From: Nitrosotalea sp.
Lineage (GTDB): Archaea > Thermoproteota > Nitrososphaeria > Nitrososphaerales > Nitrosopumilaceae
Direction of reading: 5' to 3'
Assembly (NCBI GenBank): GCA_025451075.1
Contig: JANWLA010000025.1
Coordinates: 17,193-81,192 of the forward strand
DNA length: 64,000 nucleotides
In this document: one piece after another, positions 1 through 9,846 of the stretch
How the letters are laid out: each line of letters begins with the position of its first letter
Position numbering within the stretch: the first letter of the stretch is position 1
Notes under the pieces: model-generated
Told to the model about the DNA's origin: nothing
Databases searched by the model: none
The model's input: the letters and a program-made list of their open reading frames with translations, nothing else
Translations under genes and position numbers: made by a program

Positions 1-2
1 TG

Positions 3-1019
3 TCAATAAACAAAATAGCCGAAAAAGTAAAGACCCTGTATGGCAGTGGCGACTACAAGAACATTCATGTTGCAATAAATCACATGAGCAAGGATAAAAT
101 TGTTACACTGGAACAGGCCGGAAACACTTCAATTGCAAATATAAATTTTGAAAACTATTTGATAATAGATCTGCTGCTGGAAATGGAACTGAGGAAAAAA
201 AGAGATTTTCTAAAAAGCCGACAAGAGATGCAAATGCTCATGCTAGATCTTGATACGTATCTCTATGACCAAGATCTAATACACTCAGTATCTATAGCCA
301 ATCCAGGGCGTAATGCAAAGCTAAACAAGATAGAATTTCTTGTCCATCTAAAAAAATCAGACAACGGGGAAATGATTTATGAAACAAAACAAGGCATCTA
401 TGCAGTGCTAAATCGCTTGCAGATGGTTCACACTATGAAAATAGATGTATTGGTACTAGAAGACAATGATATTTCTTATCTTGTAAAATCAAATGAAGCA
501 AATCCTGTACGCGAAATGCTTTATGATAAAATTACCATATTTAATTCACAGAACTTTTGGCTCTGGATGAGAAAAGAAATCATAAAGGGAATGAAAATAA
601 AAATCGAGGAAAGCCAAACCCATCCGGCAAAGATGTCAGAAGAAGATTTGGTTTACAATCTGGCCCGATTTGGATATACAGAATTTGGCCCAACAGTAAA
701 GGCGGGAAGACAAATCTGCATAGAATACGTTATTGCATCAATAATGTCTCACAAAGATGCAAGGCGCATTGACGCTGTTGCAATAATTCTTGCAAAGAAC
801 ACAAAGGTGACAAATTATGACCTGTTACTGTTTATTGCACTAAAGTACGAGTTTGCTGGAAAGATGCTGGGCATCCTAAAATCATTGAGAAATCTTGTGG
901 CACACGCTAAAGTGGCAGTTGTAGAGCCAATGAGGCTACTTGGGGCCATGAATGTACAAGAAATAAAGGCTGATGAGAAGAGGATGAAGGATAGGCTGAA
1001 GCTATACCATGTCACTTGA
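3..1019 (+). CDS. Uncharacterized protein, truncated at the left window edge; N-terminal part looks winged-helix-like
   Basis: Frame of the listed ORF (84..1019) stays open upstream to position 3 (SINKIAEKVKTLYGSGDYKNIHVAINHMSKDK...); overlaps the next gene by 11 nt. Confidence 0.7.
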   Translation, partial: SINKIAEKVKTLYGSGDYKNIHVAINHMSKDKIVTLEQAGNTSIANINFENYLIIDLLLEMELRKKRDFLKSRQEMQMLMLDLDTYLYDQDLIHSVSIANPGRNAKLNKIEFLVHLKKSDNGEMIYETKQGIYAVLNRLQMVHTMKIDVLVLEDNDISYLVKSNEANPVREMLYDKITIFNSQNFWLWMRKEIIKGMKIKIEESQTHPAKMSEEDLVYNLARFGYTEFGPTVKAGRQICIEYVIASIMSHKDARRIDAVAIILAKNTKVTNYDLLLFIALKYEFAGKMLGILKSLRNLVAHAKVAVVEPMRLLGAMNVQEIKADEKRMKDRLKLYHVT

Positions 1020-1527
1020 TAATACAAAACTATTGGATTTTCTTGGGGAAATTGAAAAGGAACTGACACACAAGATTGTGGTGGTGGCAATAGGGGGTAC
1101 TGCAATGACGCTTTTCAAGACCAAACCTTCTACAATTGACGTTGATTTTACAATACCGGATCAATACTATGATGATTTTTCTCGTGCAATGAAGATTGTA
1201 CGACCAGGGTTCCAGGTGGATCTGTATCGTGAAGGCATGGTGTTTGTCACGTCGCTACCCCCAGATTATCTGAAAAGAAGCAAACCTGTCCAAAAGACCA
1301 AACTGAAGAAAATAAAACTTTTGACTTTGCATCCTGTTGATATTATAGTTACAAAAATTGCCAGGCTGGATCAAAGAGATGAACAAGACATTGAATCGTG
1401 CATGAAAAAATTCAAGATAACTAGGAACCAAATTGTAAAGCGGGCAGGTCAAATTCCTTCACTTGTACATGATAAAACATTCCAAACTAATCTGAAAAAT
1501 TTTCTAAGAAAATTAAACAAAACCTGA
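1009..1527 (+). CDS. Nucleotidyltransferase-fold protein (DUF6036/AbiEii-like)
   Basis: VVVAIGGTAMTLFKTKPSTIDVDFTIP matches the GG(T/S)..(x)DxDF nucleotidyltransferase signature; overlaps upstream ORF. Confidence 0.7.
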   Translation: MSLDNTKLLDFLGEIEKELTHKIVVVAIGGTAMTLFKTKPSTIDVDFTIPDQYYDDFSRAMKIVRPGFQVDLYREGMVFVTSLPPDYLKRSKPVQKTKLKKIKLLTLHPVDIIVTKIARLDQRDEQDIESCMKKFKITRNQIVKRAGQIPSLVHDKTFQTNLKNFLRKLNKT

Positions 1528-1650
1528 CATTTTTACAAAAGTGGGTCCAACATGGAAACCGCAATAGATATGATGTACCATCCAGTATTTTTGCACTAGA
1601 AGAATTCTACACCAATTTTTTAAACTATACTTGTACAGTACGTATGCAAT

Positions 1651-2562
1651 ATGAATTCTGAAAAAAATAAACTTACAGTACTTGAAGCTTACACAAGAGA
1701 TGTCGGACGAGGTATTGCACGCATAGACAACGAAACGATGGAGAAACTTGGGTTATCAAAAGGCAATATAATGGAAATTAAAGGAAAAAGAAGAACCGTT
1801 GCCCGATGCTTGTCGCCGCTTACTGGCAGCCAATTGGTAGTAGAACGTATGCAACTTGAGCAAGCCCGAAAACAAATGCACAAAACACATTTTGAAGAGA
1901 AAAATAATTCTAAAACAGGATTTGACTGGACTGGAAGAGATCCAGAATCTTACAAAGTTCCATTTGGAAGCATCAGAATAGATGGCCTGACAAGAAATAA
2001 TGCCGGAATTGCAATTGGAGATGCAGTACTAGTAAAAAAAATTCAATCTACAATAGCAGAAAAAGTTCTGGTTGCCCCTCTTGAATCCATTCCTCCAATT
2101 GATGAAAGATACTTGGCTGATGCTCTTGAATCAATACCTATGACAAAGGGAGATAACGTGATGATTCCTTATTTTGGAGGCAGGTTAACATTTCAAGTTG
2201 TAGACACAGAACCACCTGATGATATAGTAATTGATCAAAAAACTATCTTTACAATAATGAACAAAAATACTAACTCAGTGCATATAATGTCATCATTTGG
2301 TTATTCAATAAATCATATTGATTCTGAAAAACTAACAAAATTAAAGACAGATGTAGAACAATGCGAAAAGGAGTTGTCGGCAAAACAGGATGAGATAAAA
2401 AACGTCACTCGTAAGATGTTAAAAGAAAATCATAAGATGGAAGACATACACAAATTTCTAAATTCAAATAGAAATGAGAGTCTGATTTCTACATTTCAAA
2501 AATTATTGAATATGTATAGGCAATATGTGACAGAACTTGAAGCGGCGACTAGTAGAAAATGA
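1651..2562 (+). CDS. Stand-alone Cdc48/VCP-type N-domain protein with C-terminal coiled coil, no AAA ATPase
   Basis: LTVLEAYTRDVGRGIARIDNETMEKLGLSKGNIMEIKGKRRTVARC resembles the Cdc48 N-domain double-psi barrel; no Walker A/B in the protein. Confidence 0.8.
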   Translation: MNSEKNKLTVLEAYTRDVGRGIARIDNETMEKLGLSKGNIMEIKGKRRTVARCLSPLTGSQLVVERMQLEQARKQMHKTHFEEKNNSKTGFDWTGRDPESYKVPFGSIRIDGLTRNNAGIAIGDAVLVKKIQSTIAEKVLVAPLESIPPIDERYLADALESIPMTKGDNVMIPYFGGRLTFQVVDTEPPDDIVIDQKTIFTIMNKNTNSVHIMSSFGYSINHIDSEKLTKLKTDVEQCEKELSAKQDEIKNVTRKMLKENHKMEDIHKFLNSNRNESLISTFQKLLNMYRQYVTELEAATSRK

Positions 2563-4235
2563 AGACTCTACAGATTCTCATAATTGGAATTTTTGTCTTT
2601 TCTACATTGTTGTACATAAAACCAGTCCAGGCAGACAATGAAAATGGTGTTGTAATTGAAAATATTCAAACGCTTCCAACTGCAATCATAATTGGGCAGA
2701 CATTTAAGATAAATGCAACTCTGGTAAACAACTCCACACATCCGATATTTATTGAACATGGATCTTGTGGCTCTCCATTCTCTGTAACATTTGACAATCG
2801 CGTTGTGGTCCGAACAAACAATGTAACCTGTACGTTGCAACTAATTGAGCAAAGACTAGACCCGGGTACAAAAATTACATCTACTAGTCCCTACTTGGAT
2901 CTTACATACGTGGCAGCGCAAAATGGAACTGTAAATGCAACTGTAAATGCAACTGTAAATGCAACTGTATCATTTCCGTATAATGTTTGGAACCAAACTG
3001 CCCAGTCAAACACCCCAAAAAATATCTCAAAACAGTTTTCTTTTATGATATATCCTAAAACCCGAGTGCCAACATTATCGCCCTCTGGGAATCAGGCAAT
3101 TATTGATATAGCACTAGCTATACCTGATTTGCAAAAATGGTCTAATGACTGGCAATTTGACTCTATGGCATTTATGACTGCAAAAAATCAGCCAGGTAAT
3201 TGGCAATATGCAATTGTCTATCTAAAGGCGTCTTCTAGTAGTTCCATCATACCATGTGATAGCAATAACGATTGGAGTGCAATGGTGATGATAGACAGGA
3301 CAACAATGAAAGTAATTCAAGCAACATATCCTACCGTGGAATCACATAACTGTAATTATACTACCGGTGGTGGACCTAACACATATGGTGGCACAACACC
3401 CCTGATGGATACTCCATTACAACAATTCAAATCCGGAATTGCGGCAAACGATGTAAAATGCGGTGTTAATCTTAATCTGGTAATAAAATCTGAAGATGGT
3501 TCTCCAGCTTGTGTAAAACTTGATGTTGCATACATGCTCATAAAAAGAGGGTGGGCTGTTAGCGAATCAGCATATCCTGGAGGCGATGCACAATTTGTGT
3601 TACATACAAACTCTACAATAATACCAGCACACCTGCCACGCAGCTCAGGTCTTCAGATTCCATACTACCAACCATCACGAGTCATAAATTACAGCGGCTT
3701 TGATGGTATATACAATGAAACATTTCAGTTCCGTGGAACTCAACATGATTATGTTCTCAAGCCTGGAAGCACTGGAATTATAACATTCAAGCTTGAAGCA
3801 GTTTCAACAGAACAGCAAGGTCAGAGTTATCCAACATCACTTCCAAAATCTCTCAACCTGACAAACTATGCCATATTTTACCATGAAATAACAAGCCTTG
3901 AGGATCTTTCAAAGTATCCTGGAGTCACGTTTAGCGACAATGACCATCGTGGTGGCTTTACTGCATGCTCTATAGGACCTGCCAGTGGAGGTTCATGCAT
4001 AGGAGGTGGGTCAAGTCCCATTGAAGCATTTGTGACAGACCATCCTGGAGTAGACGTTTTGTTTGAGCCGCCATCAGAGGTGTTGCCGCTTGGCATGAAT
4101 GCAACATCACAGGTAGTTACAATGACGATAACTGCAGATAGTAATGCACCAAGGGGTACGTACCTGGTAATGCTACCTTCTATTGGTGTTGACTCGTTTC
4201 TTCTAACTGTGGGCGACCAGCCATACCATGAGTGA
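2559..4235 (+). CDS. Exported protein with N-x-T repeats and a Cys-pair 'SPACV...RGW' module
   Basis: Signal peptide MKTLQILIIGIFVFSTLLYIKPVQA; TVNATVNATVNATV; DTPLQQFKSGIAANDVKCGVNLNLVIKSEDGSPACVKLDVAYMLIKRGW; ATGA overlap with upstream gene. Confidence 0.75.
   Translation: MKTLQILIIGIFVFSTLLYIKPVQADNENGVVIENIQTLPTAIIIGQTFKINATLVNNSTHPIFIEHGSCGSPFSVTFDNRVVVRTNNVTCTLQLIEQRLDPGTKITSTSPYLDLTYVAAQNGTVNATVNATVNATVSFPYNVWNQTAQSNTPKNISKQFSFMIYPKTRVPTLSPSGNQAIIDIALAIPDLQKWSNDWQFDSMAFMTAKNQPGNWQYAIVYLKASSSSSIIPCDSNNDWSAMVMIDRTTMKVIQATYPTVESHNCNYTTGGGPNTYGGTTPLMDTPLQQFKSGIAANDVKCGVNLNLVIKSEDGSPACVKLDVAYMLIKRGWAVSESAYPGGDAQFVLHTNSTIIPAHLPRSSGLQIPYYQPSRVINYSGFDGIYNETFQFRGTQHDYVLKPGSTGIITFKLEAVSTEQQGQSYPTSLPKSLNLTNYAIFYHEITSLEDLSKYPGVTFSDNDHRGGFTACSIGPASGGSCIGGGSSPIEAFVTDHPGVDVLFEPPSEVLPLGMNATSQVVTMTITADSNAPRGTYLVMLPSIGVDSFLLTVGDQPYHE
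2928..2969 (+). repeat. 12-bp tandem repeat ACTGTAAATGCA, 3.5 copies
   Basis: Direct reading; encodes TVNATVNATVNATV. Confidence 0.95.
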
Positions 4236-4245
4236 TGTTCAAGAA

Positions 4246-5496
4246 ATGAAAACTCTGCATCTTTCCATAATTGGAGTTTTTGTCCTGTCAATATCTGGTA
4301 TGATGTTTTATGGTTTTGCATACGCAGCATATGTTGGACCTGACTGCAATGAAAAAGATGTAGTCGGGTTTTCTCCAGTTACATCAAAGGTGGCATTCTT
4401 ATCAAATGAGGGCAATGCGCAACCGGATAATTTCACACTATATACTGTAAACAGCGACGGTACGGGCAACCTTGCAAAAATAAGCCAAGTTGTATCACAA
4501 ATGTCGCCTGTAGTCATATCACCAGATGGGAAAAAAATTGTGTTTTCATCCAATCAGAACGGAACAAACCCACTCTTCATTAGTGATATTGACGGAACGG
4601 GGTTGCGACAACTCACAAATTTTGCTGCATCTGCAATTAGTTTTTTCCCAAACAGCACCAAGATAATCTTTGGAAAAAACTTGCATGATGTGACGGGGTT
4701 TTCTAATATTTACTCGATAAACAATGACGGCACAAGTATTTTCTCAATCACTCATGATGATCAGGAAAAGTTTTGGACTGCCGCATCTGCCAATGGGAAG
4801 ATAATTGCGTACAGTATTGAAACAGGCATATACACCGATAAAGTATTTACAGCCAATACTGATGGTACAAACTTGCATTTTGTAACAGATGGCTCACTTT
4901 TTTCATATGAAAAACCTGTAATATCTGACAATGGCTCAAAAATAATATTTTCAAGATATACTGATACGCTAGATTATTTGTATGTGATAAATGCTGATGG
5001 TACTGGACTTGTTAACATTGGTCCCCTGAACCAACCATCGATTTCAGACAATTCCATAATGACACATGATAAGTCAATGACCTATTATTGGCCCATATTG
5101 AGAGTAGATAGTTCTACGATAATATTTCCTGAGAGAATAAATGGTACCATGCAAATCTTTGTCTCACATGATAATGGCAAAAATGTGATGCCTATAGTTG
5201 ACAACTCTTACTTTACAAAAAACTCTGATTGCACTATTCCATCTGACCTGGCACAATCCGTAAATCTCAAGACTGATTCGACGCCAAAAATTATATCGCA
5301 ACAAGCCCATCCTGGAAATAACACCGTATCAACATTACAATCGGAATTGGATGCAGAATATGCACAAACTACAGTTAGACAAGAAGCCGAGCAGAATAAA
5401 AAAGATGCAAGTGATGCAATCGTCTTAGCAGAAATTGGCATACCCATAGCTGCAAGTGTTTCACTTGCCATTTTCATATTTTCTAGAAAGAAATGA
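4246..5496 (+). CDS. TolB-like beta-propeller exported/membrane-anchored protein
   Basis: Repeated D/NxDGT..(L/I) and SPDGKKIVFSSNQNGTNPLFISDIDGTGLRQLT PD40-type motifs; C-terminal TM. Start placed at ATG 4246 by comparison with sister leaders (ORF track starts at 4228). Confidence 0.75.
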   Translation: MKTLHLSIIGVFVLSISGMMFYGFAYAAYVGPDCNEKDVVGFSPVTSKVAFLSNEGNAQPDNFTLYTVNSDGTGNLAKISQVVSQMSPVVISPDGKKIVFSSNQNGTNPLFISDIDGTGLRQLTNFAASAISFFPNSTKIIFGKNLHDVTGFSNIYSINNDGTSIFSITHDDQEKFWTAASANGKIIAYSIETGIYTDKVFTANTDGTNLHFVTDGSLFSYEKPVISDNGSKIIFSRYTDTLDYLYVINADGTGLVNIGPLNQPSISDNSIMTHDKSMTYYWPILRVDSSTIIFPERINGTMQIFVSHDNGKNVMPIVDNSYFTKNSDCTIPSDLAQSVNLKTDSTPKIISQQAHPGNNTVSTLQSELDAEYAQTTVRQEAEQNKKDASDAIVLAEIGIPIAASVSLAIFIFSRKK

Positions 5497-5969
5497 AAAT
5501 TCTACACTATTTCATAATTACAATTGCGTGTATAGTTTCAGTTTCTATGATATGGTATTTCACAAGTTATGATCCTACTCCTGTTACTAAAGAAAATGAT
5601 TTTGGAATCAACGCACTAGTCATTCATCGTCCTTTTCTAGGATGCTCAGTGGTGGAAAACTGTATTCATCCTGATTATTATCTTAAGATCAACTCTAATT
5701 CAAGCACATTTCTTACGGGATACAACATATGTGATGGAAACTCATGCATAAAGAAAGATAGACTGTTCATTTCATTGCCAGTAGTAGATGTTTTACATTC
5801 AAACTATCAAGAAATACCGTTACCAGATAATTTACCTTGGAAAGACGGGGATTTTGTTAACATAAAAGTAAAAGCACCTAGTGGTACGATGCTTGGCATT
5901 AGTATTTCATCTCGTAATGCAACAGTCTGGATTGATCTTGGGATGTCTGAAATAGTAAGGAGTTCTTAA
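5493..5969 (+). CDS. Small exported/membrane-anchored protein
   Basis: MKILHYFIITIACIVSVSMIWYF leader; ATGA overlap with upstream gene. Confidence 0.65.
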   Translation: MKILHYFIITIACIVSVSMIWYFTSYDPTPVTKENDFGINALVIHRPFLGCSVVENCIHPDYYLKINSNSSTFLTGYNICDGNSCIKKDRLFISLPVVDVLHSNYQEIPLPDNLPWKDGDFVNIKVKAPSGTMLGISISSRNATVWIDLGMSEIVRSS

Positions 5970-5970
5970 A

Positions 5971-6621
5971 ATGAAAACTCTGCATCTCTTAATCATAGCA
6001 AGTGCATCTTTGACTATTGCTTATCTTGTATCATTTCTTACATCTTCTAATCTTGTTGATGGGGAAATAATCTCAGCCCAGACAAACAAACTGATGTTTC
6101 ATTATGGGGAACCTATAACACTACAAATTCTTGATTTTAACACCTGGGTGGGTAAGGATATTTCAAATATTGAAAATACATATGCTGGAGATCCAAGTCC
6201 GTGTGGAGAAGCATATTTTGATTTTGTATTTTTAAAAGGAGACCATTCTGATATTAGAAATTATGACCAGTTGGTTTTGGCAAAAAACAACACGCTAAAC
6301 GTAAAGTGGGGAACTCCCTTTGATGTAATCATGTGTCCATACCTTGTTGAAAATATATCACATGTGATCATGGATCCTTTCAGTTCTCATGTTGCCATAT
6401 TCTTTGGCAATGGAAAAAATCCTAACAAAATTGATGAGAATTTGTTATCTTTTTCCAAATTAGATCATGTGTATGACAAAAAACCTTCTTACAAGCAAAT
6501 CTCTGCAAATACCACTCAAGAATATATTGGCTCACAAATAATCCCGTCTGGCAAGTATACTATAATTGCATTTAATCTGGCAGGAAAGATAAGCAAGCCC
6601 ATCTTAATTACAGTGGACTGA
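5971..6621 (+). CDS. Exported protein of unknown function
   Basis: MKTLHLLIIASASLTIAYLVSFL leader; same-strand array. Confidence 0.65.
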   Translation: MKTLHLLIIASASLTIAYLVSFLTSSNLVDGEIISAQTNKLMFHYGEPITLQILDFNTWVGKDISNIENTYAGDPSPCGEAYFDFVFLKGDHSDIRNYDQLVLAKNNTLNVKWGTPFDVIMCPYLVENISHVIMDPFSSHVAIFFGNGKNPNKIDENLLSFSKLDHVYDKKPSYKQISANTTQEYIGSQIIPSGKYTIIAFNLAGKISKPILITVD

Positions 6622-6691
6622 AAATAATTTGAAAAACTAGACGAAACCTGCATCATTCTTTTAAATCATGGTTATCCAGTACATCTCAATT

Positions 6692-8425
6692 ATGAGAACT
6701 AGATATTTTTTAATCATTGCAATTGTTCTTATGGTATCAATAATTTCCAATTCTGCACATGCCCAAACAAGTCCAATTTCTCTATCTATGCAAAAAGACA
6801 TGTATTATCCTAATGATGTTGTTGTCGTTAATGGTACTAGTGAGTCAAACCAGCTTGTTACTCTGGAGATAAAAAATCCCTTTGATAAATCCGTGTTTGA
6901 AAAATCTTTACTGCCTTCCGCAAAAGGTGCGTTTTCAATAACATATGTAGTTGATAGTTATCCTACAAGGGGAACATATGTTGTCACTGCAATACAAAAT
7001 TCTGCAACTAGCGCATCATACTTTGGGGTGTACACAAAACCTGCAATACGCCTTGAGGCCACCATGGACAAGATAAACTATGAAAACTCTGACAAAGCAA
7101 ACATTACGATACTTGACTTGGCAGAGTTTGTAATTGATATAAAAGTTCTAGACAATTCTCAGGTGCAAAAATTTGAAGATAAAATAACTACCGCACGTGA
7201 TGGCCATGCAGTATATCCTCTCAACATAACATCATATCCTGTAGGGGTTTACAATGTATTGGTTACAAGTAGTACTGGACAAATAAAGTTGGGTTTTTCA
7301 GTGGGATTGATGCCTATTGGTGGTCAGATATCTGTCAATACTGAAAAAAGCATCTATTCTATGGGGGATGATATCCTGATACTTGGTACAATTAATGCAA
7401 ATTCATTGGTTCACATATTGTTAACTGATTCTAATGGTACTCTAGTGAAATCTATTCAGACATACTCTGATAATACTGGGCATTTTACAATATCTGATCT
7501 AAAGATTCCTACAAATGCAGTACCTGGAAATTGGCAGATTGATGTATCAAGTGGAGTGAATCACCAAAGTTTGAGCATACAGGTGGTACGGTCTGTCTAT
7601 GGAGTCAGTGGTAATCCTGAAATTCATACCTATGGTCCAGGTGAGCCTGCTATTCCAATTCGTATTGATACTCCACTGCAACAATCTCTGCATGGTACTG
7701 CATCAAAAGATGTTCAATGCAAAGAAGGATTGCAACTAGCAATCAAATCAAAGGACAATTCTCCTGCATGTGTAAGTGATACAAGCATTGGCAGACTTGT
7801 CAGACAGGGTTGGTGGGCCTGGAATGACAAGGTGGGAGATACGGTAGTAAACACACCTGACAAAAGAGACTATGACAAGTCCTGTGGCATAACTGATACA
7901 ATGTCATCAATAATTGGGACCGGCGGATTTGTTAAAGATACACTGCCTCTTGATGGTGTCACTTATCCTGGTATGAACTTGACAGAACATGCAGGTGCCG
8001 ATATCCAGTTTGCAATCAAACCAAATTCTACTGCCCAGATTGTATTTGCATGTGATTTCAATCCATATCCTGGCGATATCTGTAAAGTTACATCAAAAGA
8101 TGTGTTTGCTACTACTAATCCTACAAAACCAGATGTCTCAATATCTGATTTGCTAAGTTCTCCTAGCATATTTGAGGTAGATAAAACCAAGATACGTACT
8201 GATGGCCCTCTATTGGGAGATTCTGGAGGTATGCAAGTAAAACTGATCAATGCCGAAGATCTCAATGATCATGTAGTAAAAGTAACGTATCAAATCATAT
8301 CAAAACCGACATCTCAAATAGGTAAATCATATCTTCTAAATTTCTGGTGGCATAGTGCAGTTGGGGTGACAGTGGGAAATGATTTGTACAATGGAACTGC
8401 ATTTTCTGGACCTCGATTTGGTTAA
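6692..8425 (+). CDS. Exported Ig-like/MG2-like repeat protein with 'SPACV...RGW' module
   Basis: Signal peptide MRTRYFLIIAIVLMVSIISNSAHAQ; repeated 'Y..GD.V.V.G' Ig-like segments; DTPLQQSLHGTASKDVQCKEGLQLAIKSKDNSPACV...RQGW. ORF track starts at 6668. Confidence 0.7.
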   Translation: MRTRYFLIIAIVLMVSIISNSAHAQTSPISLSMQKDMYYPNDVVVVNGTSESNQLVTLEIKNPFDKSVFEKSLLPSAKGAFSITYVVDSYPTRGTYVVTAIQNSATSASYFGVYTKPAIRLEATMDKINYENSDKANITILDLAEFVIDIKVLDNSQVQKFEDKITTARDGHAVYPLNITSYPVGVYNVLVTSSTGQIKLGFSVGLMPIGGQISVNTEKSIYSMGDDILILGTINANSLVHILLTDSNGTLVKSIQTYSDNTGHFTISDLKIPTNAVPGNWQIDVSSGVNHQSLSIQVVRSVYGVSGNPEIHTYGPGEPAIPIRIDTPLQQSLHGTASKDVQCKEGLQLAIKSKDNSPACVSDTSIGRLVRQGWWAWNDKVGDTVVNTPDKRDYDKSCGITDTMSSIIGTGGFVKDTLPLDGVTYPGMNLTEHAGADIQFAIKPNSTAQIVFACDFNPYPGDICKVTSKDVFATTNPTKPDVSISDLLSSPSIFEVDKTKIRTDGPLLGDSGGMQVKLINAEDLNDHVVKVTYQIISKPTSQIGKSYLLNFWWHSAVGVTVGNDLYNGTAFSGPRFG

Positions 8426-8434
8426 TGATGTGAA

Positions 8435-8881
8435 ATGAAGACCCTACACATTTCCATAATTCTGATTGTATCTGTTATCATTGCAACAAGTATCATTGTG
8501 GAATTTTTCGTACTGCATAACGAACCTGTCATGGTTTTACTATATCATGATTTGACAGTTGATGGACTAAAGGATACTTACAATATTGGAGAGCAGATTA
8601 ACTTTAAAGTCAAATTCAATGAAATGATAGGTAGCTGCACCCAGCCATATGTACTAGTCAAGAATCAGACCGGTCAAATAATATGGCAAAGCCCAGAGAT
8701 TGCACTACCGTGCTCTACTGATACCACGCTTCGCCATGGGCAAGGAGAATTTGAGTTTGGAGGCCCAGATCTTGGATATTTGAGAATCAATCAGACAGGC
8801 TCGTACTATATCCACATATTGTTTGTAAAAGAGATTGTAGAAAAAATTACTGTAATCAAGTCTAGTAATATGATACAATGA
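8435..8881 (+). CDS. Small exported protein
   Basis: MKTLHISIILIVSVIIATSII leader, fifth member of the shared-leader array. Confidence 0.65.
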   Translation: MKTLHISIILIVSVIIATSIIVEFFVLHNEPVMVLLYHDLTVDGLKDTYNIGEQINFKVKFNEMIGSCTQPYVLVKNQTGQIIWQSPEIALPCSTDTTLRHGQGEFEFGGPDLGYLRINQTGSYYIHILFVKEIVEKITVIKSSNMIQ

Positions 8882-8954
8882 AAAACTCTATACCATGATT
8901 AAAAAACAAATGAATCTTGGTCAAATTTATAAATCCTAATTTTATACTCGATGC

Positions 8955-9362
8955 ATGGGAACCAAAGTTTTTGTAAATCTACCTGTAAAAGATCTGGATA
9001 AATCTAAAGAGTTTTTTGCCAAGCTTGGTTTTAGTTTTAATCCTCAATTTACTAACAAGAACGCCGCATGCATGGTCATTAGTGAAGATAATTATGCCAT
9101 GCTTCTTGTAGACTCATTTTTCAAGACATTTACAAAAAAAGAGATTGTTGACGCCAAACACAGCACCGAAGTTCTTGTAGCGTTGTCTTCAGAAAGCAAA
9201 GAGAGTGTTGATAAAATGATGAGAAACGCTTTAGATGCAGGCGCAAAAGAGGCAAATGAACCGCAAGACCATGGTTTCATGTATGGTAGAAGTTTTGAAG
9301 ATTTGGACGGTCATATCTGGGAAATATTCTGGATGGACCCCAAGGCGATAAACCCATCTTGA
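8955..9362 (+). CDS. VOC (glyoxalase/bleomycin resistance) family protein
   Basis: FVNLPVKDLDKSKEFFAKLGFSFNPQF ... FMYGRSFEDLDGHIWEIFWMDP. Confidence 0.85.
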   Translation: MGTKVFVNLPVKDLDKSKEFFAKLGFSFNPQFTNKNAACMVISEDNYAMLLVDSFFKTFTKKEIVDAKHSTEVLVALSSESKESVDKMMRNALDAGAKEANEPQDHGFMYGRSFEDLDGHIWEIFWMDPKAINPS

Positions 9363-9516
9363 CTGGAATTACTCTTACATCCTTGCTGTAATATTCTGGG
9401 AAAAACAAACTATATAGATATCGTATGAGATTTTTCCCGTTGCAAAAACAATGTATTTATAAATTTTAATTTATAAAAAAAATAACATGGCCACGTCCTG
9501 AAAACAATTCAAAACC

Positions 9517-9846
9517 ATGGACGAATATATCGCTGCGTTTCCAAAAAATGTCCAAGATATCTTAACAAAACTACGACATGCAATCAGTGAATCTGCACCC
9601 AAAGCCGAAGAGGCAATAAGTTATGGTATCCCTACATTCAAGCTCAATGGCAACTTGGTGCATTTTGCAGCATTCAAAAATCACATTGGGTTTTATCCAA
9701 CTCCATCTGCAATCATTGCTTTTAAAAAAGAATTATCTTCATACAAGCAAGCAAAAGGGTCTGTCCAGTTTCCAATGGACAAAGAAATTCCATTTGATGT
9801 AATAAAAAAAATTGTAAAATATAGAGTAAAGCAGAATTTGAGCTAA
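9517..9846 (+). CDS. DUF1801/YdhG-like protein
   Basis: MDEYIAAFPKNVQDILTKLRHAISESAPKAEEAISYGIPTFKLNGNLVHFAAFKNHIGFYP. Confidence 0.8.
   Translation: MDEYIAAFPKNVQDILTKLRHAISESAPKAEEAISYGIPTFKLNGNLVHFAAFKNHIGFYPTPSAIIAFKKELSSYKQAKGSVQFPMDKEIPFDVIKKIVKYRVKQNLS

Noticed and set aside
3878-4330. 150-aa minus-strand ORF
   Set aside because: Opposite the exported-protein gene junction; no motifs, explained by codon-bias shadow
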